Positions 1 to 8,403 of a stretch of DNA of 64,000 nt are shown one piece after another (the stretch's first letter is position 1; each line of letters begins with the position of its first letter). The DNA is from Terripilifer ovatus. Lineage in GTDB: Bacteria > Pseudomonadota > Alphaproteobacteria > Rhizobiales > Beijerinckiaceae. The stretch is taken from positions 1-64,000 of the forward strand of contig JARHVB010000018.1 in the NCBI GenBank assembly GCA_029222685.1, in the 5' to 3' direction. The notes below the pieces were generated by a model. The model was given only the letters and a program-made list of their open reading frames with translations. It was not told the DNA's origin and did not search any database. The translations under genes and the position numbers were made by a program.

Positions 1-300
1 AACCATCGCTGTTGCCAGGAAACTGCTCACCATCCTCAACGCCATCATCAGGACGAAACAGTCATGGCAAAACGCTTGACTTCCAACACAGTCGCTGAGG
101 AGGCTGCGCAGCAGGCGTCTCGAAGGACGGGGGCGTGTGAGAGAATCATCACAAACGGCGCCACATTAGGTTGCATGCCGATCATAGGCTGGCGAGAGGC
201 TGCGGCGTATCGCCCCGTCCTTCGAGACGCGCGCTGTGCGCGCTCCTCAGGATGAGGGCTTCTGATAGTTTCGTGGTGCGTCGAAAGATGTAGGGCCGAA
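1..300. repeat. Gene-free stretch with an inverted pair of intergenic repeats
   Basis: No credible gene is seen. Two copies of one repeat face each other, at about 94-131 and 212-256. Both carry the core CGTCCTTCGAGACGC (one strand) followed by a short GC-rich segment and a CTCCTCAG-type end. The same core recurs at 46630-46644. The pair could fold into a long hairpin. Such dispersed palindromic repeats are common between genes in Hyphomicrobiales. A 63-codon frame across it (64-255) is composed largely of repeat sequence. Confidence 0.6.
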
Positions 301-1623
301 CTACGACGCCTTCAATCCCCGCATCTTGTACCACATCGTCTTGAGGATGAGCCGCAGCTTGCGCCGCGTCGTTTCGCGCGCCGCGATGGCGGCGAAATGG
401 TCTTTGCCGTTCTGCGTCCCGATCAGGAGATCGGTGACCGGCATGCGGTCGGGCCAGAGTCTGTCGATCATCGGATGATCGGGAATGGCGCAGGAATCGA
501 TCAGTTTGATGCCGCGCTCCGCCGCCAGCCGATGGGTGAGCTCGATGGTGAGATGGACGCCGGGCGAATAGGACGACAGGCTTTCGTCATAGGCAATCTT
601 CCAGAAGAAGGCGTTCTCGCCGGAGAAGAGCACGATGCCCATGGCGATGGGCGCACCGTCGATCTCGATGGCGTCGACCCAGCACTTGCCGTTATGCGCC
701 AGGAGCCGCGTCATCGTGCGCGTAAAGGTCGCAAGCGACGGATCGCTCAACAGCGCCGTGCGCTTGCTGCCTTTCCAGCCGCGGGCCTCCAACGCCAGAA
801 AGCGTTCGATGGCGTTGCGCACATCTTCGGGCGCCCTTGCCGAGACATAGGTCATGACGCCGCGGTCGCCGAGACGGCGGTACTGGCGGCGCAATTCCTT
901 GCGGCGCTTCGTCGACAGCGTCGTGGCGATGAGGGCATGCGAATCGACACCGCCGGTCAGCACGGCGCGGTTGTGCATGTCGAAGCGGTGATAGGGCAGC
1001 GAATGCGCGTGGGCATGCGACAGGATCAGCCGCGCCGTGGCGGTGGCGTCGGGAATGGAGCGGAACATCAGCGCCGACACGTTCGGCCAGCTTACGGCGA
1101 TCCATTGATGCAGAAGGTCGAGTGCCTCGAGCCCCAGGGTCCTGTCGAGCAGCGGCGTGCCGAGCGCCATTTGCGGCGGACGCCAGAACTGGGCGGTGGC
1201 AAACTTGTCGCCGGAGGGAAGATGAACCGGGCAGAGGCCGATCAACTGGCCGGACGGCGCGCCCGGCCGCGGATCGCGCACGATAAGAAAGGCCGGCCGT
1301 TGTGCCTCCGGGAAATGCTGGGCGGCCGACGCGGCGAACGCCGGTTCGACGAAAATATTGCGGTCGAGCGCGCGGCGGGCAAGGTCTTCCCAGGCGGGAA
1401 TGATTTGCGCCGCCTGCTCCCAGTCGAGCAGTTCGACATATGCGGGGCGAAGGGCGCGTTCCTTGATCGATCCCTTGACCGATTCCCGGGCGCGATGCAG
1501 GGGGGCAAACAAAGGTGCGTTCGCCGGCCCGCCGAGGTCGGCGATGGTGAGGGCGGTATGGAGGGCGCCGACGCCGGCCTGCCTGTGCCGCCAGATGCCA
1601 AAAGGCAGAGATTTCATACCCAT
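301..1623 (-). CDS. GNAT-family acetyltransferase, CelD/BcsL type
   Basis: A 440-residue protein whose C-terminal half (about 230-400) looks like the acetyltransferase_6 (CelD/BcsL, FemAB-related) fold: an STKRRKELRRQ basic segment, a RFLALEARGWKG stretch and a DSCAIPDHPMIDRLW segment are typical. This family is linked to exopolysaccharide and cellulose synthesis in rhizobia and to FemAB-like acyl transfer. The start at 1623 is preceded by GGAG six bases upstream; a second ATG lies at 1617. It stands alone here; the cellulose operon is at the opposite end of the window, so a link between them is only an inference. The substrate is unknown. Confidence 0.7.
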   Translation of the reverse strand: MGMKSLPFGIWRHRQAGVGALHTALTIADLGGPANAPLFAPLHRARESVKGSIKERALRPAYVELLDWEQAAQIIPAWEDLARRALDRNIFVEPAFAASAAQHFPEAQRPAFLIVRDPRPGAPSGQLIGLCPVHLPSGDKFATAQFWRPPQMALGTPLLDRTLGLEALDLLHQWIAVSWPNVSALMFRSIPDATATARLILSHAHAHSLPYHRFDMHNRAVLTGGVDSHALIATTLSTKRRKELRRQYRRLGDRGVMTYVSARAPEDVRNAIERFLALEARGWKGSKRTALLSDPSLATFTRTMTRLLAHNGKCWVDAIEIDGAPIAMGIVLFSGENAFFWKIAYDESLSSYSPGVHLTIELTHRLAAERGIKLIDSCAIPDHPMIDRLWPDRMPVTDLLIGTQNGKDHFAAIAARETTRRKLRLILKTMWYKMRGLKAS

Positions 1624-1757
1624 ACCTAACTCCGCCGGGCGAACCGGCTGCCTGAATGACCGTTGAAGCCGTGCCGGAATGACACGGACCCCGCGCTGAG
1701 ACGTCGATCAGGCTGGACGGGATCAAAAAGCGGGCCACAGCGCTGGCGGCGCGCCTT

Positions 1758-2942
1758 CTAGCGCAGAAGGCCTTCCGGCTTTGGATTCAGGGGGTTCTGC
1801 GTGATTGCCGCGGCATCGGCCTGGCCGATCCGGGATTCGCCTGAAAATGCCGCAAAGAGGCCGCGCAGGTGCTCGGGTTCGATGTCGCGGACGATGAAGA
1901 CGATCCGGGTCGTGTGATCGGCGTCGGGCCAGGCGTCGAGCCGTTGCGCCGGATGGAAGACGTGCTGGACGCCGTGGATGACCACGGGCCGGTCCGGATT
2001 GTCGGATAGCGACAAAATACCCTTCACGCGCAATAGGTTCGGGCCGTGGATCTGGCGTAGCATTTCGACGAACGTGTCGAAGGCGCCCGGCGTCAGCGCC
2101 CTGTCGCTGCGCAGGCAGAAGGCGCGAATGCGGGCGTCGTGGCGGTTGACGTCATGGGGCGCGTGGCCTGCATGCGCGTGGTCGGGCACATGTTCGTGAT
2201 CGTGCCCGCGGTGGCCGTGGCCGGGATCGTCCGGCGCGGTTTCTTCGGCTGCCGCCTCGGCATTGAGCCATTTCCGCACATCGGCATGTCTGGTTTCGGG
2301 ATTCCACAAGCCGGTGTCGAACAGGTTGGCGGCGCTGGCCTCGGAAACGTCGATCAGGCGGGCGAACGGCGCCAACTGCTGCAGGCGCTGGCGCAGGGCC
2401 GTCAGGTCCTGCGGCGCCTGTGGCGCCATATCGGTCTTGGTCAGGACGATACGGTCGGCGACGGCGGCCTGTTTCACCGCTTCGGGATGGGCGTCGAGCG
2501 TCGCCATGCCGTTGATCGTGTCGACGACGGTGATGATGCCCTGCAGGCGGAAGCGCAGCACCAGATAGGGATGGTACATGATCGTGTGCAGCACGGGGGC
2601 GGGATCGGCAAGGCCCGTCGTCTCGATGACGATACGGGCGAACGGCTTCATCCGGCCGTTGTCGAGGCGTTTGAGAATATCCTCGAGCGTGCTGACAAGA
2701 TCGCCGCGAATGGTGCAGCAGAGGCAGCCGGACGCCATGACCAGCATGTCGCCGTCGGCCTTCTCGACGAACAGGTGATCAAGCCCAATCTCGCCGAACT
2801 CGTTAATGATGACGAGCGTATCGGCGAGCGCCGGGTCGCGCAGCAGGCGGTTGAGGAGGGTCGTCTTGCCGGCGCCCAGAAAGCCGGTGAGCACGGTCAT
2901 TGGCACCGGCGGCGGTGGGCGCCGTGCGGCGGGCGCGCTCAC
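1758..2942 (-). CDS. CobW/COG0523-family GTP-binding metallochaperone
   Basis: A G3E GTPase of 394 residues. Visible motifs are the P-loop GFLGAGKT (residues 20-27), the metal-binding CLCC (73-76), an NEFGEIGLDH segment (about 47-56) and TKTD (about 167), the guanine-specificity loop. A linker near 235-262 is very rich in His (HGHRGHDHEHV and following), then the CobW C-terminal domain. Members deliver zinc or cobalt to target enzymes. The His-rich linker favours zinc, but cobS/cobT 4.5 kb away keep a cobalt role possible. The start is GTG; the next in-frame ATG (2900) would leave only six residues before the P-loop. No Zur box was found upstream by eye. Confidence 0.85.
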   Translation of the reverse strand: MSAPAARRPPPPVPMTVLTGFLGAGKTTLLNRLLRDPALADTLVIINEFGEIGLDHLFVEKADGDMLVMASGCLCCTIRGDLVSTLEDILKRLDNGRMKPFARIVIETTGLADPAPVLHTIMYHPYLVLRFRLQGIITVVDTINGMATLDAHPEAVKQAAVADRIVLTKTDMAPQAPQDLTALRQRLQQLAPFARLIDVSEASAANLFDTGLWNPETRHADVRKWLNAEAAAEETAPDDPGHGHRGHDHEHVPDHAHAGHAPHDVNRHDARIRAFCLRSDRALTPGAFDTFVEMLRQIHGPNLLRVKGILSLSDNPDRPVVIHGVQHVFHPAQRLDAWPDADHTTRIVFIVRDIEPEHLRGLFAAFSGESRIGQADAAAITQNPLNPKPEGLLR

Positions 2943-2966
2943 GATGCTTTGCTCATGATGGAAGAC

Positions 2967-4460
2967 CTATTGCGGCGTCGCGGCTGTCTGTTTGGCGCTT
3001 TGCAGCTTCTTGTCGGCGGCCGGTTTGTTCTCAACCTTCTTGTCGGCCTTCGCGGGTTTGGCTTCGGCCTTGGTCTGCGGCTTCTTATCTCTCGGCGCCG
3101 CCTTTGCCGCCTTGCTGCCTGCTGATTTGCCGCCCGCTGCCTTGTCCTTTGCAGGCTTATCGCTTGCAGCTTTGCCGGCGGTCGCCTTGCTGGCTGTTTT
3201 CGCCGCCGGCTTGGCGGCAGTTTTTTTGGCTTCAGCCGCAGTCGCGGCCGCGATGGCTCTGGCGGCGGCGCGGCGGGCGGCGGGGCTCAGCTTTTTCCCG
3301 GTCTTCTGGTCGACATCGGGATCGGGCGGTTCATCCGGAGTCTCGGCATGGGCGACGGCGCCGGTCCAGCCCGGGGCGCGGCCGATGAAGATCGGAATCG
3401 GATCGAAAACGGGACGCGGTCCGAGGTCGGTATTGACGCCGGCGAAGCCGAGGATCGGCGACAGGGTGCGTTCGCGGTCGGCGGCGAAAAACGCAGCGGA
3501 ACTGTCCATCTGCGCGGCTTGCGCCGGCGCCGAGACGGAAGAAATCGGCACGCCGAAATCTTCCTCGATGTTGCGGTTGCGGTTGCGGCCGCAGATCTCC
3601 GCCCGCATGTTGGGCGGCTGCTGGTCCGGCCAGTCAGCCAGGGTCGCGACATTGCCGCCGCCATGGGTCTGGCCGGCAAAAGCCGCATCGAGCATCGACA
3701 TGACTTTCAGCGTGCGGGACTTGGCGTTGGGCGATCCCAGGACGACGGCGATCAGCCGCCGGCCGCCGCGCGTCGCGCTCGCCACCACGTTGAAGCCCGA
3801 GGCGCAGACGAAGCCGGTCTTCATGCCGTCGGCGCCGGGATAGCGGCCGAGGATGCCGTTGTGGGTCGGAATGATCTTGGTGCCGAGGCGCAATGCGCCG
3901 ATTCCGAACAGGTCGTGCTGCTGCGGGAAATTCAGGTACAGAGCCCGGCCAAGGATGGCGAGGTCGCGGGCCGAGCTGTAGTGGGCTTCGTCATGCAGGC
4001 CGTTGGGATTGACGAAATGCGATTCGCGCATGCCGATCTGGCGCGCCACCGAATTCATCTCGGCGGCGAAGGCCGGCACCGAGCCGGACACGCCTTCGGC
4101 GATGGTCACCGCGAGGTCGTTGGCCGATTTCACCATCAGGATCTTCAGCGCATTGTCGAGGGTGATTTCCGTGCCCGGGCGCAGCCCCATTTTCGAGGGC
4201 TGCATGCGCGCCGCGCGGTTCGACACCAGGAGCGGTGTGTCAAGTGTGATGCGTCCGTCCCGCACGGCTTTCAGCGCCACATAGACCGTCATCAGCTTGG
4301 TCGTCGAGGCAGGATACCAGGGTCGCGTGGCTTCTTCCTGGTAGAGCACTTCGCCGCTGCCGACATCGATGATCAGGGCGGGCGTTGCATTGGCGGGCGA
4401 CAGGATGTTTGAGGCACAAACAAACAGTCCGGCGACAATCGCCAACGGGAAGCGCTTCAT
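2967..4460 (-). CDS. D-alanyl-D-alanine carboxypeptidase (PBP5/6 type) with Lys/Ala-rich tail
   Basis: Trims the terminal D-Ala of peptidoglycan pentapeptides in the periplasm. A signal peptide covers about residues 1-26. The three serine-penicillin-recognising motifs are intact: STTK (Ser52, Lys55), SAN (112-114) and KTG (214-216). The catalytic domain ends near 270. A Pro-rich linker follows, and from about residue 380 an extremely Lys/Ala-rich, low-complexity tail replaces the amphipathic membrane-anchoring helix usual for PBP5. At 497 residues it is about 100 longer than typical DacA. It ends just upstream of the CobW-type gene on the same strand (24 bases), so the two may be co-transcribed. 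Confidence 0.88.
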   Translation of the reverse strand: MKRFPLAIVAGLFVCASNILSPANATPALIIDVGSGEVLYQEEATRPWYPASTTKLMTVYVALKAVRDGRITLDTPLLVSNRAARMQPSKMGLRPGTEITLDNALKILMVKSANDLAVTIAEGVSGSVPAFAAEMNSVARQIGMRESHFVNPNGLHDEAHYSSARDLAILGRALYLNFPQQHDLFGIGALRLGTKIIPTHNGILGRYPGADGMKTGFVCASGFNVVASATRGGRRLIAVVLGSPNAKSRTLKVMSMLDAAFAGQTHGGGNVATLADWPDQQPPNMRAEICGRNRNRNIEEDFGVPISSVSAPAQAAQMDSSAAFFAADRERTLSPILGFAGVNTDLGPRPVFDPIPIFIGRAPGWTGAVAHAETPDEPPDPDVDQKTGKKLSPAARRAAARAIAAATAAEAKKTAAKPAAKTASKATAGKAASDKPAKDKAAGGKSAGSKAAKAAPRDKKPQTKAEAKPAKADKKVENKPAADKKLQSAKQTAATPQ

Positions 4461-4711
4461 GATCGATCCGATTCGCAGAGATGACCGGTGAGAACAGCCT
4501 GACGGCTTGTCCTAAACCTTCATTCGGGAAATTAAAAGCAGGGCAAACGATGTGTTGCCTGTGGTTTCAGTTGGCCCGTCCAGGCATAAACCAGGCCGCG
4601 GTGAACATCAGCCCAATCTTCTGTCCATCTTTATGGCAAATTTGGGTATATTCGGTGGAACCGTCCCCCGACGGCAAAACCAGAGCCAGCAGAGAGTTGC
4701 GGAGAAACGTC

Positions 4712-5878
4712 ATGACAGCAGCCATTGTGGGATGGGCGCATCTGCCGTTCGGCAAGCACGACGCGGAAACGGTGGAAAGCCTGATCGTTCGCGCTGCCAG
4801 CGAAGCCCTGGCCCATGCCGGCGTGCCTGCCGAGGCGATCGACGAGATTTTCCTCGGTCATTTCAATGCCGGCTTCAGCCCGCAGGACTTCACCGCCTCG
4901 CTGGTGCTGCAGGCTGACCCTGGCCTGCGGTTCAAGCCGACGACGCGGGTCGAGAATGCCTGCGCCACCGGCTCGGCCGCGGTGCATTCGGCGATCCGCT
5001 CGATCGAGGCCAAACGGGCGAGGCTGACCCTGGTCGTCGGCGTCGAACAGATGACGCGGACGCCCGCCGCCGAGATCGGCCGCAACCTGCTCAAGGCCTC
5101 CTATCTGCCCGAGGATGGCGACCTGCCGACCGGTTTTGCCGGCATCTTCGGGAAAATCGCCGAGGCCTACTTCCAGGCCTATGGCGATCAGTCCGATGCG
5201 CTCGCCATGATCGCGGCGAAGAATCACAAGAACGGCATGGCCAATCCCTATGCGCAGATGCGCAAGGATCTGGGTTTTGCCTTCTGCCGCCAGGAGAGCG
5301 AGAAAAATCCCTTCGTCGCCGGGCCGCTGAAGCGCACCGATTGCTCGCTGGTGTCGGACGGCGCGGCGGCGCTGGTGATCGCCGATCTCGAAACGGCGGA
5401 AGAGATGCCGCGGGCGGTGGCGTTCCGCGCCAGCCGCCATGTGCAGGACTTTCTGCCGCGCGCCCATCGCGACATTATCGCCTTCGAAGGCTGCGCCGTC
5501 GCCTGGCAGCGCGCCTTGGGCGATGCCGGTGTCAGTCTCGACGATCTCTCGTTCGTCGAGACGCATGATTGTTTCACCATTGCTGAGCTCATCGAATACG
5601 AAGCCATGGGACTGGCGCCGCGCGGCCAAGGCGCGCGAGTCATTGCCGAGGGCATCGTCGCCAAGGACGGCAAGCTGCCGGTCAATGCGTCGGGCGGGCT
5701 GAAGGCGAAGGGGCATCCGATCGGCGCCACCGGCGTGTCGATGCATGCGCTGAGCGCCATGCAATTGTGCAATGAGGCCGGCGACATGCAGATCGCCGGC
5801 GCGAAACTCGGCGGCGTGTTCAACATGGGCGGCGCGGCGGTGGCCAACTATGTCAGCATCCTGGAGCGGGTCAGGTGA
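4712..5878 (+). CDS. Thiolase, SCP-x type (acetyl-CoA acetyltransferase family)
   Basis: Predicted thiolase of 388 residues: the nucleophilic cysteine sits in ENACATGSAA (Cys84), the GHPIGATG histidine motif and a VETHDCFTIAELIEYEAMGL segment are present, and the C-terminus has FNMGGAAV instead of the CxGGGxG cysteine loop. That is the pattern of SCP-x/SCP-2 thiolases, often acting on branched or steroid-like acyl-CoAs rather than acetoacetyl-CoA. The start is the ATG at 4712 with GGAG ten bases upstream; the frame stays open back to 4481, but the upstream part looks non-coding. Its TGA overlaps the GTG of the next gene. Confidence 0.85.
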   Translation: MTAAIVGWAHLPFGKHDAETVESLIVRAASEALAHAGVPAEAIDEIFLGHFNAGFSPQDFTASLVLQADPGLRFKPTTRVENACATGSAAVHSAIRSIEAKRARLTLVVGVEQMTRTPAAEIGRNLLKASYLPEDGDLPTGFAGIFGKIAEAYFQAYGDQSDALAMIAAKNHKNGMANPYAQMRKDLGFAFCRQESEKNPFVAGPLKRTDCSLVSDGAAALVIADLETAEEMPRAVAFRASRHVQDFLPRAHRDIIAFEGCAVAWQRALGDAGVSLDDLSFVETHDCFTIAELIEYEAMGLAPRGQGARVIAEGIVAKDGKLPVNASGGLKAKGHPIGATGVSMHALSAMQLCNEAGDMQIAGAKLGGVFNMGGAAVANYVSILERVR

Positions 5879-6198
5879 GCTTGCGCGATGTCGTTGCGGC
5901 GCTTGCGTTTCTGCACCTTTCTGCTGTCATGGCGCAACCATCCTTGGCTCAGGAGCCGATGGCAGGCACGCTCGACTTCTGCCCGCGGCCGGTGAAGCCC
6001 GCCTGCGTCGAGGACGATGCGACCTATACCCTGCCCGCCGCGCGCAAGGCCTGCGACGAGGACGTGGCGCGCTATATCACGGCGACATTCAACTTCCGCA
6101 ATTGCATCGCCGTGCAGATGGAAAACGTGATCCGCGATACCAACCGTCTCAGCGAGCGGTTCAAGTGCAAGTCGGAGGGCAAGGGGAGTTGCGGGTAG
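5875..6198 (+). CDS. Small exported Cys-containing protein of unknown function
   Basis: A 107-residue protein starting with GTG that overlaps the thiolase stop (GTGA), so it is translationally coupled. Residues 1-25 read as a signal peptide ending in a QPSLAQ-like cleavage region. The mature part has six cysteines (in DFCPRPVKPACVED, KACDED, NFRNCIAV, FKCKS and the C-terminal SCG), suggesting disulfides in the periplasm. I recognise no family. Coupling to a thiolase is conserved-looking but gives no function. Confidence 0.7.
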   Translation: MSLRDVVAALAFLHLSAVMAQPSLAQEPMAGTLDFCPRPVKPACVEDDATYTLPAARKACDEDVARYITATFNFRNCIAVQMENVIRDTNRLSERFKCKSEGKGSCG

Positions 6199-6208
6199 CG
6201 GGTCCGTC

Positions 6209-6487
6209 CTACTCCCCCGGCGCTTTCGCCTCGATGGCCAGCGCGTGGACGCCGTTGCGCAATTCCTCGGCCAGCAAATGATTGATCATCCGGTGGCGCT
6301 GCAGGCGGCTCTGGCCGGAGAAGGCCGCGGCGGTGATTTTTATGGTGAAATGCGTCTCGCCGCGCGGTTCGACGCCGCCGGGGTGCAGCAGGTGTCCTGC
6401 GTGCTTGGCGGAATCGTCAATCACGTCCATACTGAGCGGCGACAGGGCGCTCGCTAATTTGCGGCTCATTGTCTCTTTAACCGACAC
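6209..6487 (-). CDS. bolA: BolA-family protein
   Basis: A 92-residue BolA-like protein. The class II KH-like fold is recognisable from DDSAKHAGHLLHPGG, ETHFTIKI and the RLQRHRMINHLLAEE helix with conserved His-Arg and a C-terminal VHALAIEAKAPGE. BolA proteins bind [2Fe-2S] clusters with monothiol glutaredoxins and influence iron homeostasis, morphology and transcription. The start could also be the ATG six codons in. It is divergent from the J-domain gene, the same neighbourhood seen in other Hyphomicrobiales. Confidence 0.88.
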   Translation of the reverse strand: MSVKETMSRKLASALSPLSMDVIDDSAKHAGHLLHPGGVEPRGETHFTIKITAAAFSGQSRLQRHRMINHLLAEELRNGVHALAIEAKAPGE

Positions 6488-6623
6488 TTCGCAACTCCAA
6501 TATATGTAGGCCGTGGCGCCGGGTATGGCTGCCAGTCGCTGGCTGCATCCCGGCTGCGCGAATCTTTGAAAGCACCTGTCGGTTCGGCTTGCCGGATCGT
6601 TGCCCTCTACCTAAAGTTTGCCG

Positions 6624-7232
6624 ATGAATTTGAACTCACCGCTTTTCGACAAGATCCGCGCCAAGCCGCAGGTGCAGCAACAGCCCGCTGCCACCACCCA
6701 GATGCGCTGTGACCAGCCGGGATGCAACCTGGCCGGTGAATTTCGTGCGCCTATGGGCCGCGACCGGGAGGGACAGTATTTTTGCTTCTGCATGGAGCAC
6801 GTCCGGGAATACAACAATTCCTACAATTATTTCAAAGGGATGACCGACGACGACGTCGCCAAATACCAGAAGGAGGCGTCGATCGGCCACCGGCCGACCT
6901 GGTCCATGGGGGTCAAGCGCGGGCAGAAAGGCTTCCGCGAGGAAGGCTTCGATTCCGCCGAAGTCGCCGATCCGCTGGGGGTTTTCCGGGCGCGCGAATT
7001 CGCCCGCAAGGCCAAAACCCAGGTCAAGCCCAAGATTGGCGTGGCCGCCGTGAAGGCCCTGGCGACCATGGATCTGGAGGAAACCGCCGATCCCCCGACC
7101 ATCCGGGCGCGGTACAAGGAACTGGTCAAACGCCTGCATCCGGACGCCAATGGCGGCGACCGGTCCCGAGAGGAAAAATTGCGCGAGATCATCCATGCCT
7201 ATAAACATCTGCGGAGTGTGAAGCTCGCCTGA
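6624..7232 (+). CDS. J-domain (DnaJ-like) molecular chaperone protein
   Basis: A 202-residue protein with an N-terminal region specific to alphaproteobacteria (MNLNSPLFDKIRAKP, two CxxxC-like cysteines in MRCDQPGCNLAGEF and a YFCFCMEHVREYN segment) and a C-terminal J domain at about 145-200. The essential HPD tripeptide is in KRLHPDANGGDRS. It probably stimulates the ATPase of an Hsp70. I chose ATG 6624; a TTG two codons earlier is less likely. The four-cysteine N-terminal part may bind zinc, which is an inference. Confidence 0.85.
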   Translation: MNLNSPLFDKIRAKPQVQQQPAATTQMRCDQPGCNLAGEFRAPMGRDREGQYFCFCMEHVREYNNSYNYFKGMTDDDVAKYQKEASIGHRPTWSMGVKRGQKGFREEGFDSAEVADPLGVFRAREFARKAKTQVKPKIGVAAVKALATMDLEETADPPTIRARYKELVKRLHPDANGGDRSREEKLREIIHAYKHLRSVKLA

Positions 7233-7264
7233 GCTTAACTCTGTTGATAAACTAGGACGCGTCC

Positions 7265-7286
7265 TTCCGATCCGAACGGACCGGAA
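7265..7286. other. Hairpin between the J-domain gene and cobS
   Basis: Inverted repeat TTCCGATCCG, two-base loop, CGGACCGGAA (nine of ten pairs). There is no T-run after it, so it is a weak terminator at best; it could instead be a structured cobS leader. Confidence 0.35.
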
Positions 7287-7379
7287 AACGCTATGCCAGA
7301 TGGCTGGATTTTCCCGGCTTTCGGACCTTTGAGGCTGTAAGATAGCGCGCATGCGCCATTTGCGTGCGGCTGTGGAGGA

Positions 7380-8369
7380 ATGATGCAAGCGGATACACAA
7401 ACTACGAGTGGCATGCCCGACATCAAGGTGTCCGTTCGCCAGATGTTCAATATCGATTCGGATATGGAAGTGCCGGCCTATTCGGCGACCAGCGCCAACG
7501 TTCCCGACGTCGACCATGACTATATCTTCGACCGCCCGACGACGCTTGCGATCCTGGCCGGCTTCGCGCGCAACCGCCGCGTCATCGTCACCGGCTATCA
7601 CGGCACCGGCAAGTCGACCCATATCGAACAGGTCGCCGCGCGGCTGAACTGGCCCTGCGTGCGCATCAACCTCGACAGCCATGTGTCGCGCATCGATCTT
7701 GTCGGCAAGGACGCCATCGTCCTCAAGGACGGCAAGCAGGTCACCGAATTCCGCGACGGCATCCTGCCCTGGGCCTATCAGAACAACGTCGCGCTGGTGT
7801 TCGACGAATACGACGCCGGCCGTCCCGACGTGATGTTCGTCATCCAGCGCGTGCTGGAAGCCTCTGGCCGCCTGACCCTGCTCGACCAGAGCAGAGTCAT
7901 CCGTCCGCATGGCGCATTCCGCCTGTTCGCCACGGCGAATACGGTCGGCCTCGGCGATACGTCGGGCCTCTATCACGGCACGCAGCAGATCAACCAGGCG
8001 CAGATGGACCGCTGGTCCATCGTCACGGTGCTGAACTATCTCGCCCACGACAAGGAAGTCGACATCGTGCAGGCGAAGGCGCCGCACTATCGCGACAAGG
8101 AAGGTCGCGACATCGTCAACAAGATGGTGCGCGTCGCCGACCTCACCCGCAACGCCTTCATGGCCGGCGACCTGTCGACGGTGATGAGCCCGCGCACGGT
8201 GATCACCTGGGCCGAGAACGCCGACATCTTCAAGGATATCGGCTTCGCGTTCCGGCTGACCTTCCTCAACAAGTGCGACGAACTCGAGCGTTCACTGGTG
8301 GCGGAATTCTATCAGCGCGCCTTCGGCCAGGAATTGCCGGAGAGCACGGTGAATGTCGCGCTGAGCTGA
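7380..8369 (+). CDS. cobS: Cobaltochelatase subunit CobS
   Basis: AAA+ ATPase subunit of the aerobic CobNST cobaltochelatase, which inserts Co(II) into hydrogenobyrinic acid a,c-diamide in late aerobic cobalamin synthesis. 329 residues, a normal length. Walker A is GYHGTGKST (72-80), Walker B is [10 protein letters not shown] (138-147), and [12 protein letters not shown] and [14 protein letters not shown] are highly characteristic. GGAGG lies directly before two adjacent ATGs (7380 and 7383); the second has the better spacing. cobT follows 34 bases later. In many alphaproteobacteria this pair sits apart from the rest of the cobalamin genes, as here; no cobN is in the window. Confidence 0.96.
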   Translation: MMQADTQTTSGMPDIKVSVRQMFNIDSDMEVPAYSATSANVPDVDHDYIFDRPTTLAILAGFARNRRVIVTGYHGTGKSTHIEQVAARLNWPCVRINLDSHVSRIDLVGKDAIVLKDGKQVTEFRDGILPWAYQNNVALVFDEYDAGRPDVMFVIQRVLEASGRLTLLDQSRVIRPHGAFRLFATANTVGLGDTSGLYHGTQQINQAQMDRWSIVTVLNYLAHDKEVDIVQAKAPHYRDKEGRDIVNKMVRVADLTRNAFMAGDLSTVMSPRTVITWAENADIFKDIGFAFRLTFLNKCDELERSLVAEFYQRAFGQELPESTVNVALS

Positions 8370-8403
8370 GCGGCAGCGAGATCGAAGCAGGCGAGATCGA
8401 AGC

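Noticed and set aside
64-255. 63-codon frame at the left edge
   Set aside because: It runs across the inverted repeat pair, has no ribosome site and no recognisable protein features.
397-1629. 410-codon frame opposite the acetyltransferase gene
   Set aside because: Arg/Gly/Ala-rich composition typical of the reverse frame of a high-GC gene; the minus-strand protein has clear family features.
7233-7379. Cobalamin riboswitch upstream of cobS
   Set aside because: No B12-box-like sequence and too short an interval; cobS/cobT in this setting appear not to be riboswitch-controlled.
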